Counted from the stretch's first letter, positions 36,972-50,160 are shown. The stretch: 64,000 bases of DNA from Lagopus muta (GCF_023343835.1 NC_064437.1:17417501-17481500); one strand, 5' to 3'. Translations and numbers: made by a program. The notes: generated by a model not told the origin, from the letters alone.

Positions 36972-38707
36972 TAAGTTCCCAGAAAATACACTACCACATC
37001 TCAAACGCTTAATTGATTTAGACAGATTAAGAGAAAATAGAGACCCCCCTTCACAGTGTATTCCCATTCTTGGTGTCAATCAGCAAGCTTCAGTCGAAGA
37101 GCTGCCACTGCAGCAAAATCCATCTCAGATTAATCCGGAGAATTCTGCTTGTAATCTGTTCTCAGCTGTACGGATCTGAGAAGATTTCAGAGCTTTTTAA
37201 AAACCTCACATATTTTGAATATTTTGATTTAAAGAAGTATTTGACATCTGAGATCAAAACACACCCAAGCTGCTTTATTTCCTGACACTCACCAACAAGG
37301 ATTTCTGCTGGGTCTTTCCTGAGTAAAAAATACCACAAAACCAACATTTCTTGCCCTTCTTCAGGACACCTGCTTGCCACAAACCAACAAATGCCAAGAT
37401 ACGCGATTTCTTTTCAAAAGTGAATCAAGCTCAACACAGGTGTGAGCCAAGGTCAGCTCTAGCTTTGGCTACAGCTTTCTCTTAGTTTCACCGTTACTCC
37501 CATTCCTAATTAAAAGTTTATTGAAGCACTTTGCATACTTTACCGTATTAAAGAAGCAATTATCAGAGTGAAAAGAAAAACTGTCAATTCTGAAAATAGC
37601 TTGGACTGTTCATGTGTCATTCTCAGTATATGCTGAAATATCCAGAAAAACGTGGCTCACACTGTGGATTGCACCAGATACCCCCCCACACACAAGTAAC
37701 CCTCCCTCCGCCTTCTCCACCCGAGGCTCATTTTTTGCAAAACACACACATAGAATTGAGCTGTGCTTTCTGCCAGTGGAGTGAACTACGATGGAGCAGA
37801 GCACAAAGGAGTCTATTTTTTCTGTGGCATACATAGGATTTTCCCACAGAGCACAGTGTGAGAATTAGGATCAGATGCTCCTTGTCACCCGCACATTGCA
37901 GGCTCAGGGGGAAGCAGGCTGGTTCTTATTCATGGATCTCATGACCACACCTCAGGTAAGGCCCCATGTAAATTGAACATTTGCAAATCAGGAGTACCAA
38001 ATTTTTACCCTGCTCCTGCCAGCTCATCCTCGTGTCTCAGCCGTGCCAGAACTCGCCCTGCCTGAGCCGCCAGTGCTCCCATGCCATTAGAGTTGGTGCT
38101 ACCAGTTCACATTCCCTTCTCCTTCTCAATGTGCAGCTCCTCACACTGTCTGTGCTTTGTCTCCATCTTGAAGTACTACCCTGTACAGCTCACACATATC
38201 CAAGAGGGAGACTGAAAAGGATGTTAGTGGCTACACACAAGGGCAATTGAAAAAGCATGCTATGGAAATCATATTCATAGGGAAAAAAAAATGAACTCAC
38301 ACAGGTGTTTCGCTACTTCTGCTGTGACTCCTCTAGGCATCAAAACAGGTGAGTTTGCTGCATGCTAATCAGGAAAAAAGAACATCTGAAATATGCATCT
38401 GCACATGAGCATCTGTGCAGAGTTTCTCCAAAGCAGTTCTCTAGTGCATTTCTTTTCCTATGTGGGCCTCTTTTGTACTTTTTTGTGCCAAGAGGCTTAT
38501 TTTGTATAGGTGAAGAGACCCACATCCACCAGCCATCAGGGAGTGCTATTAATATGCAACATCTTGAATGCATGAGCTGAATGACAAGCTGGCAGAGTTT
38601 GAGACTGCGTGGTCCAAGTTTATGTCTCTCCCTGAAGAGGTGAAAAGCCCCTTCCCCATATCTCTGCCAAATTGTGCCAGAGCTAAAAGAAAGAAGAATA
38701 GGCAACC

Positions 38708-38730
38708 TATTATTTATTTATTTATTTATT
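38708..38730 (+). repeat. (TATT)5 microsatellite
   Basis: Five perfect TATT units (38711-38730) preceded by TAT. A tetranucleotide repeat. Confidence 0.9.
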
Positions 38731-41296
38731 GCTTCTCTCTTCCTAACACCTTATTTTTCCTAGCCGCAGTCAATGTGAATTGGCCTGTATCACATAGGTT
38801 GCTACTGTTTAATTTCAAAACAGATCACAATAGCAGAGCTTGTGGTTTTGCAAACTGTGGAACAAATCAGAAATATCTGCTAAGACCTCTCATGCATGTG
38901 CTGTTTTTTTGGATGTGTGAACACTCTCCATGTTGTGTCCCTAAAATACTGAGTTAAATTATGGTCTTAACTATGTAAATAGGCATGTTTACAGTTTTCT
39001 TTTAGTTGCCCAGTGTCACCATGCAAGGCTTACCTTGCCTACATTTTCAGCCTATATTATTACATGCCTGCATAGGTAAAAAGGGCAATCATGGTATTCT
39101 GAGTAACTTTGTCCTATCACCAACTGCTCAACTTTGAGGCATTAAGAAAGAATTAGAGAAACAAATAGACATAAATTAAAACAATTGCTTCAGAATTCTG
39201 CGATAGAAGAGAGAGAACTCAAATGGGCTGGCATATGTCCACCTAGCCTAATGGCAACATCTAATATGTGAGTAGGACTGAAACAAGCCCATCCTGGACA
39301 GCTTCCCTTGGTGGGGTATTCCCACTGAGTCCAAGCGGAATGGCTTTCCACCTGTGAATGGCAGTGTGGAAGCACGCTCCAGCTTTGCTTTGGGATCTCA
39401 CAAGCCAGCAATTTCAGACCAGCAGCCTGTCAGAAACATCCTTCTTGCTGGAACATGGCCTGATCAGCACAGTCTACCCCAGCCTCCATGCAGAGGTACC
39501 AACAGAAACAGCAAACTGGCCTTTTTCAGATACCAGCTGTTAACCTGGCATCCCTGCTTCCCTCTGTGCACGCCTTTGTCATTCACTGAATCTCCACCCG
39601 CTGAACAGCTCTTGGAATGAGTTAAAATGACTTTTGGGATGTTTTCTCTTGCCTTAAAGGACTCATCTGCTTTGCTTTTTTTCCCCCAGTCACAGCAGAA
39701 CATAGAAAATGATCTACCCAGAAAATATGAAAAATGGTTTCTATGTAAATTGAAGGCAATGTCAGCCAAATTAATTTGTTAACTTGATGTCTAAAAACTC
39801 ATTTCATATTCCACACTTACAACTCACACTCTTTCTTATTTTCTACATAGTTGATCCTCTTTTTAACTGCTGCAACCATTTTTCACCATTCCACAAAGCA
39901 GGCTCAACTTAAAAATGATACTTATCAATCACAAGGGAAATAGCATCCTTTATTCCTTTGTATGAGACTTAAGTACTATCCCTTTCCTGAGAAAATTTCC
40001 TAGTATCTTACACAAGCAAAATTCCTTTTGATTCAGCAGTGAGGGGTCATTGGGAAGGTCAGTGCTAACAGAGAAACAAAATTACTAGTCAAAGAAACCA
40101 TTTTGTGGAGCAATGTGAGAAAAACAGAAACTTAGATTTGAGTTTGGTAATGTTAAAACATATTTATGAATACATATTTTTATAATGTTATTGAAAATAT
40201 GTCTTTTTTCAAAAATCACTCATACAAATGTATTAAAATTTAAATAAGATCAAGAACCTCATAAAATAGACAATCTATTGATAGGCTTCAGCATGGGCAT
40301 ACAGGAGAGGCCAGCAAAAAGCCCTCACTTGTACTTGAAATTTAGGAAGTATTGATTTTGAGCAGCTTGCCCGCACAAACAGTGAAGATATTTTCCAGCA
40401 GAAGAGTCACCGGGGTAATTTAAACTTGGGCTGATACATCTTTGTTGTTGTGTGCATGTAACCTCCTGTGAGATCACAGACTGATGCTAGGCGCAGGCCT
40501 TCCAAAGAAGCAAAAATCAAAGCTTTGAATCATGCATTCATGGGCTTCTTGCTGAGAGAGAACTGAAATAATTTTAAATAAAATTCCTAGGTATTGAATA
40601 AACACTGTGGCAGCATGGTTAGCAGCAGCAGAAGCCAGCGGTCCCAGGCTGCTGCCCTGCATCATGCGGGCCCAGGGCAAGCAGCCTCTGCAGCAGCAGC
40701 ACCTGCAAGGCTTGTGGCTACCAGAGGGACCTGCTCTGCATGAACCCACATACCCTGCTCAGGCTGTCCTCTCGTGCCATTGCAGCAGGGAACACCTCTC
40801 CTCTGCACTTGCTGTTGGCAAGACAGCTGTGGATTTCCTTAAAATAAGAGGCCTGGAAATAGAAGGATATTGATTTAGGTCATCTTGTCAATCACAAGAA
40901 AGACCATCCCAGTAGGTATTACTTAAAGAGTATGTGTAACAGAATGCCTTTGTTTCTAGAGACCAGTGGATATAGCTATTTTTAATGCTGGTCAGATGAG
41001 CTACAATCTTCCAAAAATTTCATCTGAGACAAAATATTTTGCAGGATTTAAGCAAGACCAAGCAAAACAAGTTTTTGGCTGGGCCAAAATAAATTGGTTT
41101 CACCAACAGCTTCACTGGCACCTTGCGTGGCAGCAGCAGCTGGAGGGAATGCTGAGCAAGGCATTGCCCAGCTGGGCTGAGCTCACAGAGCACCTGGGCT
41201 CACAGCCCTCCCACACTGCTGTTGGCGCCTGTATTGCCCAGGTTCCCGACTATGATAACATGGCAAGATAGCTGCTTTTTCTGAAATGCTACTCAA

Positions 41297-41575
41297 AGAA
41301 TCACAGAATCATTAAAGTTGGAGAGACACTAAGATCACCTAGTCCAGCCATCAGCTCATCACCACTTCACCACTAACCATGGCTCTGTGCCTCATCTACC
41401 CTTTGCTTTAAAAACCTCCAGGGAAGGTGATTCTGCCACCTCCCTGGGCAGCCTGTTCCCACAGTCCACCACTATTTCTGAGAAGAAATTTTTCCTACCA
41501 TCCAATGTGAACCTCCCCTGGTGCAACTTAAAGCTATTACCTCTTGTTACTGACACAGGTCAGCAGCCTACCACC
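41297..41575 (-). mobile_element. CR1 LINE fragment, 3' end, antisense orientation
   Basis: Read on the plus strand this is the reverse complement of a CR1 3' end: 'agaatcacagaatcat', 'aagttggagagac', 'aagatcacctagtccagcc', 'ctccagggaaggtgattc', 'ccacctccctgggcagcctg', 'tctgagaagaaattttt', 'cttaaagctattacctcttgtt'. About 280 bases remain, covering the 3' UTR and the end of ORF2. It has no intact coding frame. It is one of two antisense CR1 copies about 1.1 kb apart. The inner edge near 41575 is uncertain. Confidence 0.92.
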
Positions 41576-42647
41576 ATGTGGATCATGCTACATTACTCCC
41601 TATGCATAGCAGAAAAGACACTGCCCACCCAAGGCCTGCAGCACCACAGTCCCTAGCATGTATGGCCAACACTGGCACTTGCTGCCAGCACGGACTGGGC
41701 AGCACAGGGACACACAGCACAGGGCTGCACACCAAGGGCCACCAGACCCATGGCACAAAGGACTGCCAAGCAGCTATACTGAATATAGCTTCAAAGCAGA
41801 AAAACTACCAAGGACCTCCAAAAAATAGAAACAAAAAGGTCCTTTTAATAGTCCTACACAGCTCTTACCATGAGCTCTAAATGCTTAGTGAAGAAGTGAC
41901 CTTTACAGAATTATTGTTTATGATACCTAGATGTGTGCCAGCATAGGCACAGAGAGTATTCCAATTTATTTAAAAGGTTACATATCAAAACTGAATATGC
42001 AGTACAACCATGTTATCACATTGTATAGCTTTTACACAAGAAATCCTATCCTTTGCATGCATGTCTTCTAGGCACTTGGGCTAAATTCCTTCAGTATCAA
42101 AACTAGAGATGAAGTAAAATGTAACAAAATAATTTATTCATTCTTATTTTCTTGTTTATGAATTGTCTACAAACCTCTTAGAAACCTCCCCAGATAATTC
42201 CTAGTTTCAAATTACTCACAAATTTCTTGCAATAAATAATTTTCTAGCTTGCAGACTATTCAAACATGGGATTCAAGGTGCTCAGCACCTTTGCAAGCGA
42301 AGCATGCTGAATAATTCAGTTGTCTGAGTTTCAGAAACCTGATCTGATTTCTTTCAAGCTGCATGACCCTCTTAGGGTACCTTATGCATCATAAACAACC
42401 TTCCCCCACCCGCTGTGCATTGGAGGCTCTGGCTTTGCCGGCTGAGGGGATGACCCAGCCCACCCAACACCCGCCCTCAAGCTGGCTCCAGAACTGAGTG
42501 GGAGCAGTGCTCTCCCTACACAGTACTTCAGTTCTTCAGTCCCCAAGTAAGAAAGTACCCAAACCAGCCACAGAGAATGTGCTTTTCATTTGACAGGATA
42601 AAAGATGAAATCAGGACATGTTCCAGCAAAATAAATGGCTAGGCTCT
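41576..42647. other. Non-coding DNA between two CR1 copies
   Basis: The first ~230 bases are GC-richer with repeated CAGCACAGGG-type words (41696-41730). The rest is AT-rich until a GC-richer patch at about 42400-42510. No gene is seen. Some of the first part could be a further, too-diverged extension of the CR1 upstream of it. Confidence 0.4.
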
Positions 42648-42855
42648 TAGAATCTCATAATCATTAAGTAAATTTGGAAAACACCACTCGACCATCTAGC
42701 CCAACCATCATCCCATCCCACCATCCCTGCTAAACCATGTCTCTCAGTGCCACATTTTCACATTTCTTGAAAATCTCCAGTGACGGTGACTCCACCATCC
42801 TGGGCAGCCTGTTCCTTAATACTCCGAGAAATTCTTTTTCATAATATCAAACTTC
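42648..42855 (-). mobile_element. CR1 LINE fragment, 3' end, antisense orientation
   Basis: Reverse-complement CR1 3' end: 'tagaatctcataatcatt', 'catctagcccaaccatcatc', 'gaaaatctccagtgacgg', 'tgactccaccatcctgggca', 'gcctgttcc' and 'ccgagaaattcttttt'. It is more diverged than the copy at 41297 (for example around 42665-42690), so it appears older. It is a truncated, non-coding copy. Confidence 0.9.
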
Positions 42856-42880
42856 TTATGCACTACACTGGTGAAACTCA

Positions 42881-42942
42881 GAAAAACAAAAACTAAACAA
42901 AAATTTAAAAAGCAAACAAACAAAACCAAACCAAAAACAAAA
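42881..42942 (+). repeat. A/C-rich low-complexity tract
   Basis: About 60 bases of A with scattered C (AAAAC, AAAC and AACC-type units), just beyond the 5' side of the antisense CR1. It is low-complexity sequence. Confidence 0.8.
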
Positions 42943-45413
42943 TTATAGATTGCATTTATTAACAAACACCCTTCCTTGCCCTGGCAAGATCAGCAGCACA
43001 GTGGGCTGCTGCAAATTTTGCCCAGGCTATTCACCCCCAGCAGTGCTCCTTCCTTCCTTGGGGTGTTTCAGCTCACCTCCTCTGAGCCAGCTCAGGGTCC
43101 TACAGCAACTCCGCAGGCTCCTGGAATCTTTACATGCCACAGTTCAGGTCTTAACCTGTTCTACCCAGCCCACAGAGGGGTCAGGTATACTCTCTTAGTG
43201 TCTGGGATACAAACATCAATGTGCCACACAGGACACGTCCTGTCCTTGTACTCACACACTGACAGGTTTCTCCCCCTTGTCACAGAAGAATTCCTCAACT
43301 GTCCCTTCTATTGTACTCCTTAATATGAATATTTTTTGCAGGTCATCCTGCAAGCCACAACACACTCAAGATCACAAGATCATGCTTAAACTTGATATAC
43401 GACAAGAACTATTTTATATAAACATCTTATTGGATTTAGAGCTTCTTACAAGTTAAAAGAAACTTATAGAAACCACAGATCTCATTTTGGAGTCAAATGA
43501 TCACATGCATAGTGCTTTTTCTAAGCTACTTCAAATTATCAGCCTCTCCACTCTATCATGACTCCTGTGTATTAAGCAGTTAAAAACACCCAACTACTTT
43601 CTTAAAATGATTTTGACTGGACGTAGTCATGGAAAATACTGGTGACAATTTCCTGACAGCACAAATGAGGAGAAGCCAGATTCTAAGATTCACTTCATGC
43701 TCAACTACAGTGTTCAATACATTAAAAAAAGAAAATCCTGAAATAGAAATCCACACTGTTTCTTATCTTCTTACATTTGTTCTTCTCATTTGTTTCTTCT
43801 CCTTGATGATTCCCACAGTTAACAAAGTAAGGGTTCATCGATGGTCTCCACACAGACAAAACCTTCCTTGTGTCCTTCAGATATGCAACATGGTGTGAAA
43901 TTCAAATCTCACAATTCTAAGAATTTGTTGCTAAGCATTTATTTTCTGTATCTGAAAAGTCTAATTGAAAATTTGTCTTTGCAAATATTCATGAAAGTTA
44001 ATTTCAAGTGCTTATATGCTCACAGACAGCAAATTCACCAGAAGTCATAGACATGATCAATTTGGAGTTCATTCCTGAATTGTAATGAATATTCATAGAC
44101 ATTTTCAACTATTCCTTTAACTTCAGTAGAGACTCATCAGCACTCATTTGCACCTCGTTTTTATTAGTGCAAATCGGGACCAGAAACACTGAAATCAATA
44201 GTTAAAATTATCTGGAAAATGCTTAAAGAGCAGAATTGAGCCATAATTTCTTATCTTCAAATTGAATAAATCTCGTTTCTTTTTTATTAAAAGCTGAGAA
44301 TAATCTGTGATCTTCTGAAGTTATTGTTCTGCTGTCAGCTAGAACTATTTATATGCTCTGATACCAAACACTTCTTTACTTCTTCCCAATCCCTAAAAAA
44401 TTATTCATCTGCAATATTTTTCCCCATTTCCTTGGATTCGGTTTAAATAAAATTTATAAATCTCTAATAAAATGATCTGAGTTGGTTTCAAATACTGCAA
44501 AGTTGAATATTAAGAATTCTTTCATCCATGAAAACTTTGACAAAATCAAGAAAATGGTGGAAAGTATTTTAGACAACAAATGTAAAAGGTTGCCAGTCAC
44601 TTCATTGTTGAAACACTTTCCTAAGGAGCAATAATAGTAATACCTATCAGATTACTTACACGTTTCAAGTCGCTCGTGTGACTTGCTCTATGACAATCGT
44701 GTGACAAAATTTTAAAATCACATTGTTTTGAAAAGCTTTAGACCTGGAACTTTCCCTTCTTCACATCTTATGATTTATTATTTCTCAGTTTGAATGAACT
44801 CGGCCATTCCTCATTTTTCTTGACTTTAAATTTATCTTGAAATTTTGGGATGACTCCTCAAGCTGTTTAGAAAGCTGGGACTGTATTAAAGGTTGCATTT
44901 TCAAAGATATTCTAGATGATTTAGAAGTATAAAGGTGTACTGACTTGTAGGCTTCAAAATACCTTAGTCATTTTTTATAAGGGGACCATATGTCTGGGGT
45001 TACTTGGCAATTTCAGCTTTCTTCGCAACATTATTTCATCAAAGTGATGCACAATGACATACATTGAGTTACATCACAAAAGCTAACAAAGGTAATTATG
45101 TTAGAGCTAATCAGGCTTGTGCTCTACCACATCAGACAAAACCCCTTCCGAAATGCCAGTGATGAACGCGATGCCAGTCATTCTTGAAGACTAACTATGC
45201 CCTTCTTCATCCTTTCTCACAGAAAACAATGTGAAAAAATGTCTTTTAAGAGTGTATTCTCCAGTATTGCTGTACAGTGTAGAAGTCATAGATGCAATAT
45301 TCGTAGTTATTGTTTGCATTTATATGGAGCTAGTTCTTTCCCTACAAAAGAGTTCCCTTGAAACTCTGGGCACAAAACCAAAGCTAAGAAATCCAAAATG
45401 AAGTAGAGATGGG

Positions 45414-45458
45414 CTTTTTTCTTTTTTTCTTTCTTCTTTTTTTTTTTTTTCTTTTTTT
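45414..45458 (+). repeat. 45-base pure pyrimidine tract
   Basis: Uninterrupted C/T from 45414 to 45458, mostly T with single C, followed by AGGT. It is simple sequence. It also resembles a strong polypyrimidine tract with an acceptor AG at 45459-45460, but no convincing exon follows. Confidence 0.85.
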
Positions 45459-47719
45459 AGGTGGAACCATTTTTGTTAGATTATCCTAACATCTAAAATC
45501 AATATTTTTCTCCCTACTTACTCTTTTTCAGTGCCCAGCTTCTGGGCATGTTTTATACAAAGCAAAGTGAAAGGTTTGGCTTTGAAGTCGCAGAAAACTC
45601 ACTGGCCAAGTGCATCAGCAATTCACAGAAATACACATGAAGGCATAGAGCAGATATTTGGTACAGATCAGAGAAACATCAGAAGCCACTCTTTCAGTTC
45701 AGCCTCATTTATTAGAAAGAATTGACATGATACTCTTTGTTAGAGTCCCTCCTATATTACTTACAGAACAACAGGTCAAACTTTATGAGTAATTTCTATT
45801 CCTGCCTTTTGCAGATGCAAAGGTCTTTACCACAATTGGATCATTTACCTCCCCAGAGATAAGGCATTGTAATTCCATCCAGCCTGATTGCTCTTCACCT
45901 TTATTTCTCAGATCACATTCTCCTGTTTTGCAATAATCACTAATTACCTACAATTCTGAAAATACAATCAAAACATGACATTTATTTCCTTGAATTTCCT
46001 TCTGTGTTGGAACACTGTGACATGCATATACTTCTGATGCTGACTGATTAGATAAGATACACCTTAGTTGAGGAACCTGCTTTAAAACAGGCTTTAATTC
46101 TGACTGCAAAATTATGCAATATTCTTCAGTACAAATAGCTTCCACCCTTGTCCACTTTCCTTCCTTATTCTCCCCGTAGCCATTTACTCAACCCTGAGGC
46201 TCTGAAGATTGTAGTAGCTGTTAGTCTACATGAAGAAACTGTTACATTCACACCAACTATGATATGCAAATACTCCATTGTAATTCATCTGTTTCTTTAG
46301 GCTAATTTATATTTTAATGAATTTGGTCATTGGGAATTCAAGTACTTTAGCTTCAAAAATAGAGCTTGTTGAAAACCTTTTGCTGAAAGATAATTTTCAA
46401 GCAGGTTTTTAGCCAGCTCAAATCATTGCTGCCTTATTTAGCGAAACAACACTTCAATAAATAAGACAGAAATGTGACTTAATATAATAGCCCTTAATCT
46501 TGCATGTGAGATACAGAGATAGCAGAAAAACCATTGCACAAATAGGATAATAGTCAAAACTTCTGAGGTACTGCGTAGTTACAAACCACCTTCTGAAAAT
46601 TATTCTAAGATGACTTTGTCATTATTTTGTTGCGGGAGTAGCTTTTTTTTCCAGAAAATCATTGAAATTAATTTCAAAAATGCCATCAAGATTTAATAGA
46701 CAAGCTCTGCTCAAGCAGCCGCAGGAATGGAATGACAGGAACAGCCATAAGGCGAAAGCAGTGGTGTCCTGCCTGGAGTCACCACGGCTGATGGGAACAT
46801 CACCTGTATCAAACCTCCTACTGACCTGAAGAAACCGTAAAGAGAGCACAGCCCCAATATGAACAGTGACACGGCGTTTGGTGGGGATATTCAGAACTCA
46901 CCTGGTAAAGCAAATTCTGACATTAAAATTTCCTTGGGCAGGGATGTAAGCCTTGCCCGCACTGGGTGTGGCACTGTCTAGCTGATCCTTCTGAGTTCAC
47001 ACAAAAGCTTAAAGGCAATTTTCCTATAGAAAAGCACCAAATTTGCATTTCACCTAGGCTGAATTTAGTCTGACGTCTGTACAAACCAGATTTTCCATGG
47101 GCAACACTCAGCTAAAGGAAATCTGAGCTTCTAAAGAAACCCTTCACACAACGGACATTTTGGAGCTCATTCATTCGCCGGGGATTGCTGACGGGTGCTG
47201 CCTGGAAGCCTGTGGCCAGGCTCTAGTCCTGCAGGGTGGCAGTTGTTGGCTCTTTAAATAGATTACTTCAGTTTTGATGGAAAGAACATGCAGATTCAAG
47301 ATCATACTCGGGAGGAGGGGGAAAGACAGAATGAGATTTAAGAGAGAGATCACTAACAAACCTCACATGCAGAAAACAATGGCAGTAAAATCCCAGTGAC
47401 AGAACAATCATTTATGTCATACCAGTTTGAGAGAGCATCGATTTAAATGGTGCAATCAGATCCATTTATTGCAAGAACTAAAAATACATGGAAACTGTGA
47501 AAGTAGATACAAATACATCCTTTGCTATATTTTAAACCAGTAGCATAGCTTTACTCAATTAGAATGAAATTCATCTTTTAAGAAATATCTAATTGGGTAT
47601 GGTAAACTTATTTTATTTTAAAAGAAAGACATTGATGACTCCTAATTATACACATACGTGTTCCCTAAGTAAATTAGTTATTGTTAAAGCCATTAATGCT
47701 GAGCACGGCGTTATACAAC

Positions 47720-47744
47720 AGTGTCATCTAGTGGTCAGCGGTCA
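47720..47744 (-). promoter_or_regulatory. CTCF-like site next to a DR1-like nuclear receptor element
   Basis: On the minus strand 47734-47720 reads CCACTAGATGACACT. It matches the CTCF core CCACTAGRKGGC at most positions but has A instead of G in the second half. Immediately next to it on the plus strand, TGGTCA (47732-47737), one spacer base, and CGGTCA (47739-47744) form a direct repeat spaced by one, as used by RXR, COUP-TF and HNF4 class receptors. Binding is inferred from motif resemblance only. Confidence 0.3.
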
Positions 47745-49071
47745 GACTCCCCGCTTCAGCTGGAAGATGGGGACGGTCAATAAATAGGTAACAATGCTGT
47801 GCTCGTCTGTTTGTTTAAAAGATTGCATTGTTTCATATAGCTAAGTAAATCACCACTTATTCCATCCAATATGGTGGCAGGTATCTCAGCACGCTGACAA
47901 GAGGCACAGAAGGACCAATACTTGGGCACTGGGAAAAGGCAGGGCACGCCTATGCTACCCATCACTGAATGCAAGGGCTGTGCCAGGTGCTTCTGCCATG
48001 ACAGCAACAAGGCAGGCTTGGTTTGTTCCTCTGCCTCCAGATTTACTGCTCAGGTTGGGGAAGTTTGGGGCCAGCTGGGGGTGTACAGCAGAGAGCGGCC
48101 CTGGCGTGCCCCAGCTACCCCTCATCACAGGGTTCAGCTCACCTCCTGGCTCAGGTTTGCAGTCCCTCACATTGAGTTCTTCTGCTTGACACCATGTGCC
48201 CCTGTTGTATCCAAGAAAGCTTGCTAATACTGTGTTTTTTAGCACCCAGCCAGCCTGCACTGGGGGAGGATGCTGTTAGCATGTGCTGCTTCCAATTGCC
48301 ACATTTGAGACAAAACACACAGCGGAATAAATAATTGTATTTCACAAACCTGCATCCTGGAAGTGTTTTGTAACTGATGGGAAACAGAAAAAAGTAATGT
48401 GATAACAACACGCCTGAAAACCTATGCACCACCACGTCCCTGAACAATCTGCCATCAACACAGTTCCATATCTAATGGTAGATCACACTGCATCAAAAAG
48501 AAGAAATGTATATTCTAGAACTTGCTAAAATTTCTGGATAATGAAATGACATTGTGAGTGTAGTTTTGAGAGGGACACCTCCTACAGGATTTGCTAAAAG
48601 CTGTGTTCTGTTAGTTATAGACCTTTAAAATGCAATACTGATAACATACAGACACATAGAAAAAGTATTTCTCAGCTTATTTCTGTAACAGGTTATTCTT
48701 CCTCCCAGAAAAGCCTTGGGGCCTGATACTAGTGATCTTGACAAATCAGGACAATCTGACATCACAAAGTTGTCAGACTGGCAAGCTGTGATCTTTAAGA
48801 TAACCAAACAAAATTCAGATTTCACCTCAGTTTGCAGTTTGCACTGTTTTTTTCCAGACGAGTCTACTAACTAACCTAACATTTTCCTGAAAGAATTGAA
48901 CCCTTATTTCTTGACACAAAAATATTATTGAGATCATAAAAAGTCTGGATTACATTTGGAATGTGTTGTTATGTTCCACAAAAAAAATTCAGAATATATT
49001 ATACACAGATCTTCAGCATTAATCAATTGCGACCATGTTGTATTTAGTACTCCCCCGATCAATGATATTAT

Positions 49072-49094
49072 GAAAAGAAAGAAAGAAAGAAAGA
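49072..49094 (+). repeat. (GAAA)n microsatellite
   Basis: GAAAA followed by four GAAA units and a partial one; a short purine-only tetranucleotide repeat. Confidence 0.88.
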
Positions 49095-49510
49095 CATGGT
49101 AGAAATCAGCTTCTTTGTCAAGGTTTTTTGGGGGTAAGAAATAAATCAACGGCCAGGTTTAATGTATCAAACCTGATCTCAACCCAGTGTGGGCTTTTCC
49201 CTCTTCTCCACTGCTGGGTCCACTTACCAGGATTTTTCTCTCAATCCAACACACCAATAAGGGCTTCACTAAGTCAGCATTCTTCGACTGGATTGTTCCA
49301 GTGATCAATAGAGAAAGGACAATGATTTATTTATAAAGCAGCAATGCAGCACTGCAAGAATTAATTCTCTTCTGGAAATGTTTCCATTTTATGCATTCCC
49401 CACATAAAGGAATGCATAGTAAACTTCAGTGCAGATCTGCAGTGCAAACCAAATCCTATCCGTATCCTTTCATTTGTTTCTCTTTTGAAGCATTCCTGTG
49501 CTTTGGGTTT

Positions 49511-49525
49511 TGTGTGTGTGTGTGT
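49511..49525 (+). repeat. (TG)7 dinucleotide repeat
   Basis: Seven TG units plus T; a short dinucleotide microsatellite. Confidence 0.9.
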
Positions 49526-50146
49526 TTGGTTGTTTTGCTTGTTTTTATTTTTTTATTTTTAATGCAAAGCTTGTTTTATATCGATTTAGCAAGGAATAGG
49601 TAATAGCCATATCAATTTTCTCATAGTGAGATGTATCGGTAGAAAAACAGTTTTATAACTAGAAACAGAAATGACTAATCTATTGACTGTTACAAGCTAT
49701 TCTGATTATACTTTATATAGATGATAAATAACATAGGCAAGTTTCGTATTCGTTTCAGCTAATGCAGACAGCATTGTTCAGTAACAGAAAAGTCCATGTC
49801 TGCAGTATAACGTAATAGAAATTGATATTTTGCATAGGAAATGACATATATGTCTTGGAGTTTCCTATGTTGTAGATTATTACATTTGGAAGGAATAACA
49901 TTCTGTGTTATATTTTATGGCAATTTGTGAAAAATAAAAATGTATCTGAATCTTTAAAAAACAGAGCTTATAGCAATCTGAGCACATACTTAGAGTTTCA
50001 CAAAAAGTAAATGGGATAGAAAGTATGTTTTACGTCTTCAAAAGGAGAATTTTCCCCTTTTGAGTTGCGTGTTTCTTCATAATCATCATTTTGCAATATA
50101 ATGTCAGAATGAAGCACAAAAGGGATTTTTTTTTCCAACAATTGGA

Positions 50147-50160
50147 ATTGCCATGGCAAC
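50147..50160 (+). promoter_or_regulatory. RFX X-box-like palindrome
   Basis: ATTGCCATGGCAAC contains the perfect 12-base palindrome TTGCCATGGCAA (50148-50159). It differs from the ideal RFX-family X-box GTTGCCATGGCAAC only at the first base. RFX factors bind such sites in promoters of cilium and immune genes and in distal elements. No promoter features are seen nearby, so it could be a distal element or chance. An AATAAA hexamer lies 170 bases downstream at about 50327. Confidence 0.45.

Larger units (their letters stand above)
36190..41296. other. Non-coding DNA with GC-richer islands
   Basis: No gene is recognised. The frame at 38568-38957 (129 codons) and its opposing 121-codon minus frame at 38340-38705 overlap in position and neither has a domain. 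GC-richer patches occur at about 37990-38200, 39300-39600, 40610-40800 (with short CAG runs) and 41100-41260. A 10-bp-arm palindrome lies at 36950-36971. No CpG-island-like density is visible. Confidence 0.45.

Noticed and set aside
38568..38957. 129-codon frame whose start looks helical (Leu/Glu/Lys-rich)
   Set aside because: The remainder is a random-looking hydrophobic tail that includes translation of the TATT microsatellite.
40607..40873. 88-codon frame with a short Gln run (CAG repeats)
   Set aside because: It starts at GTG, the Gln run comes from four CAG units, and the opposite strand is equally open with a Cys run.
48057..48081. Possible G-quadruplex (three G4/G5 runs)
   Set aside because: Only three runs of three or more G are present within a usable distance; the fourth would need a two-G run.
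49072..49094. Regular spacing that might suggest a designed array
   Set aside because: It is only a GAAA microsatellite; there is no spacer-repeat structure and no CRISPR signal anywhere in the window.
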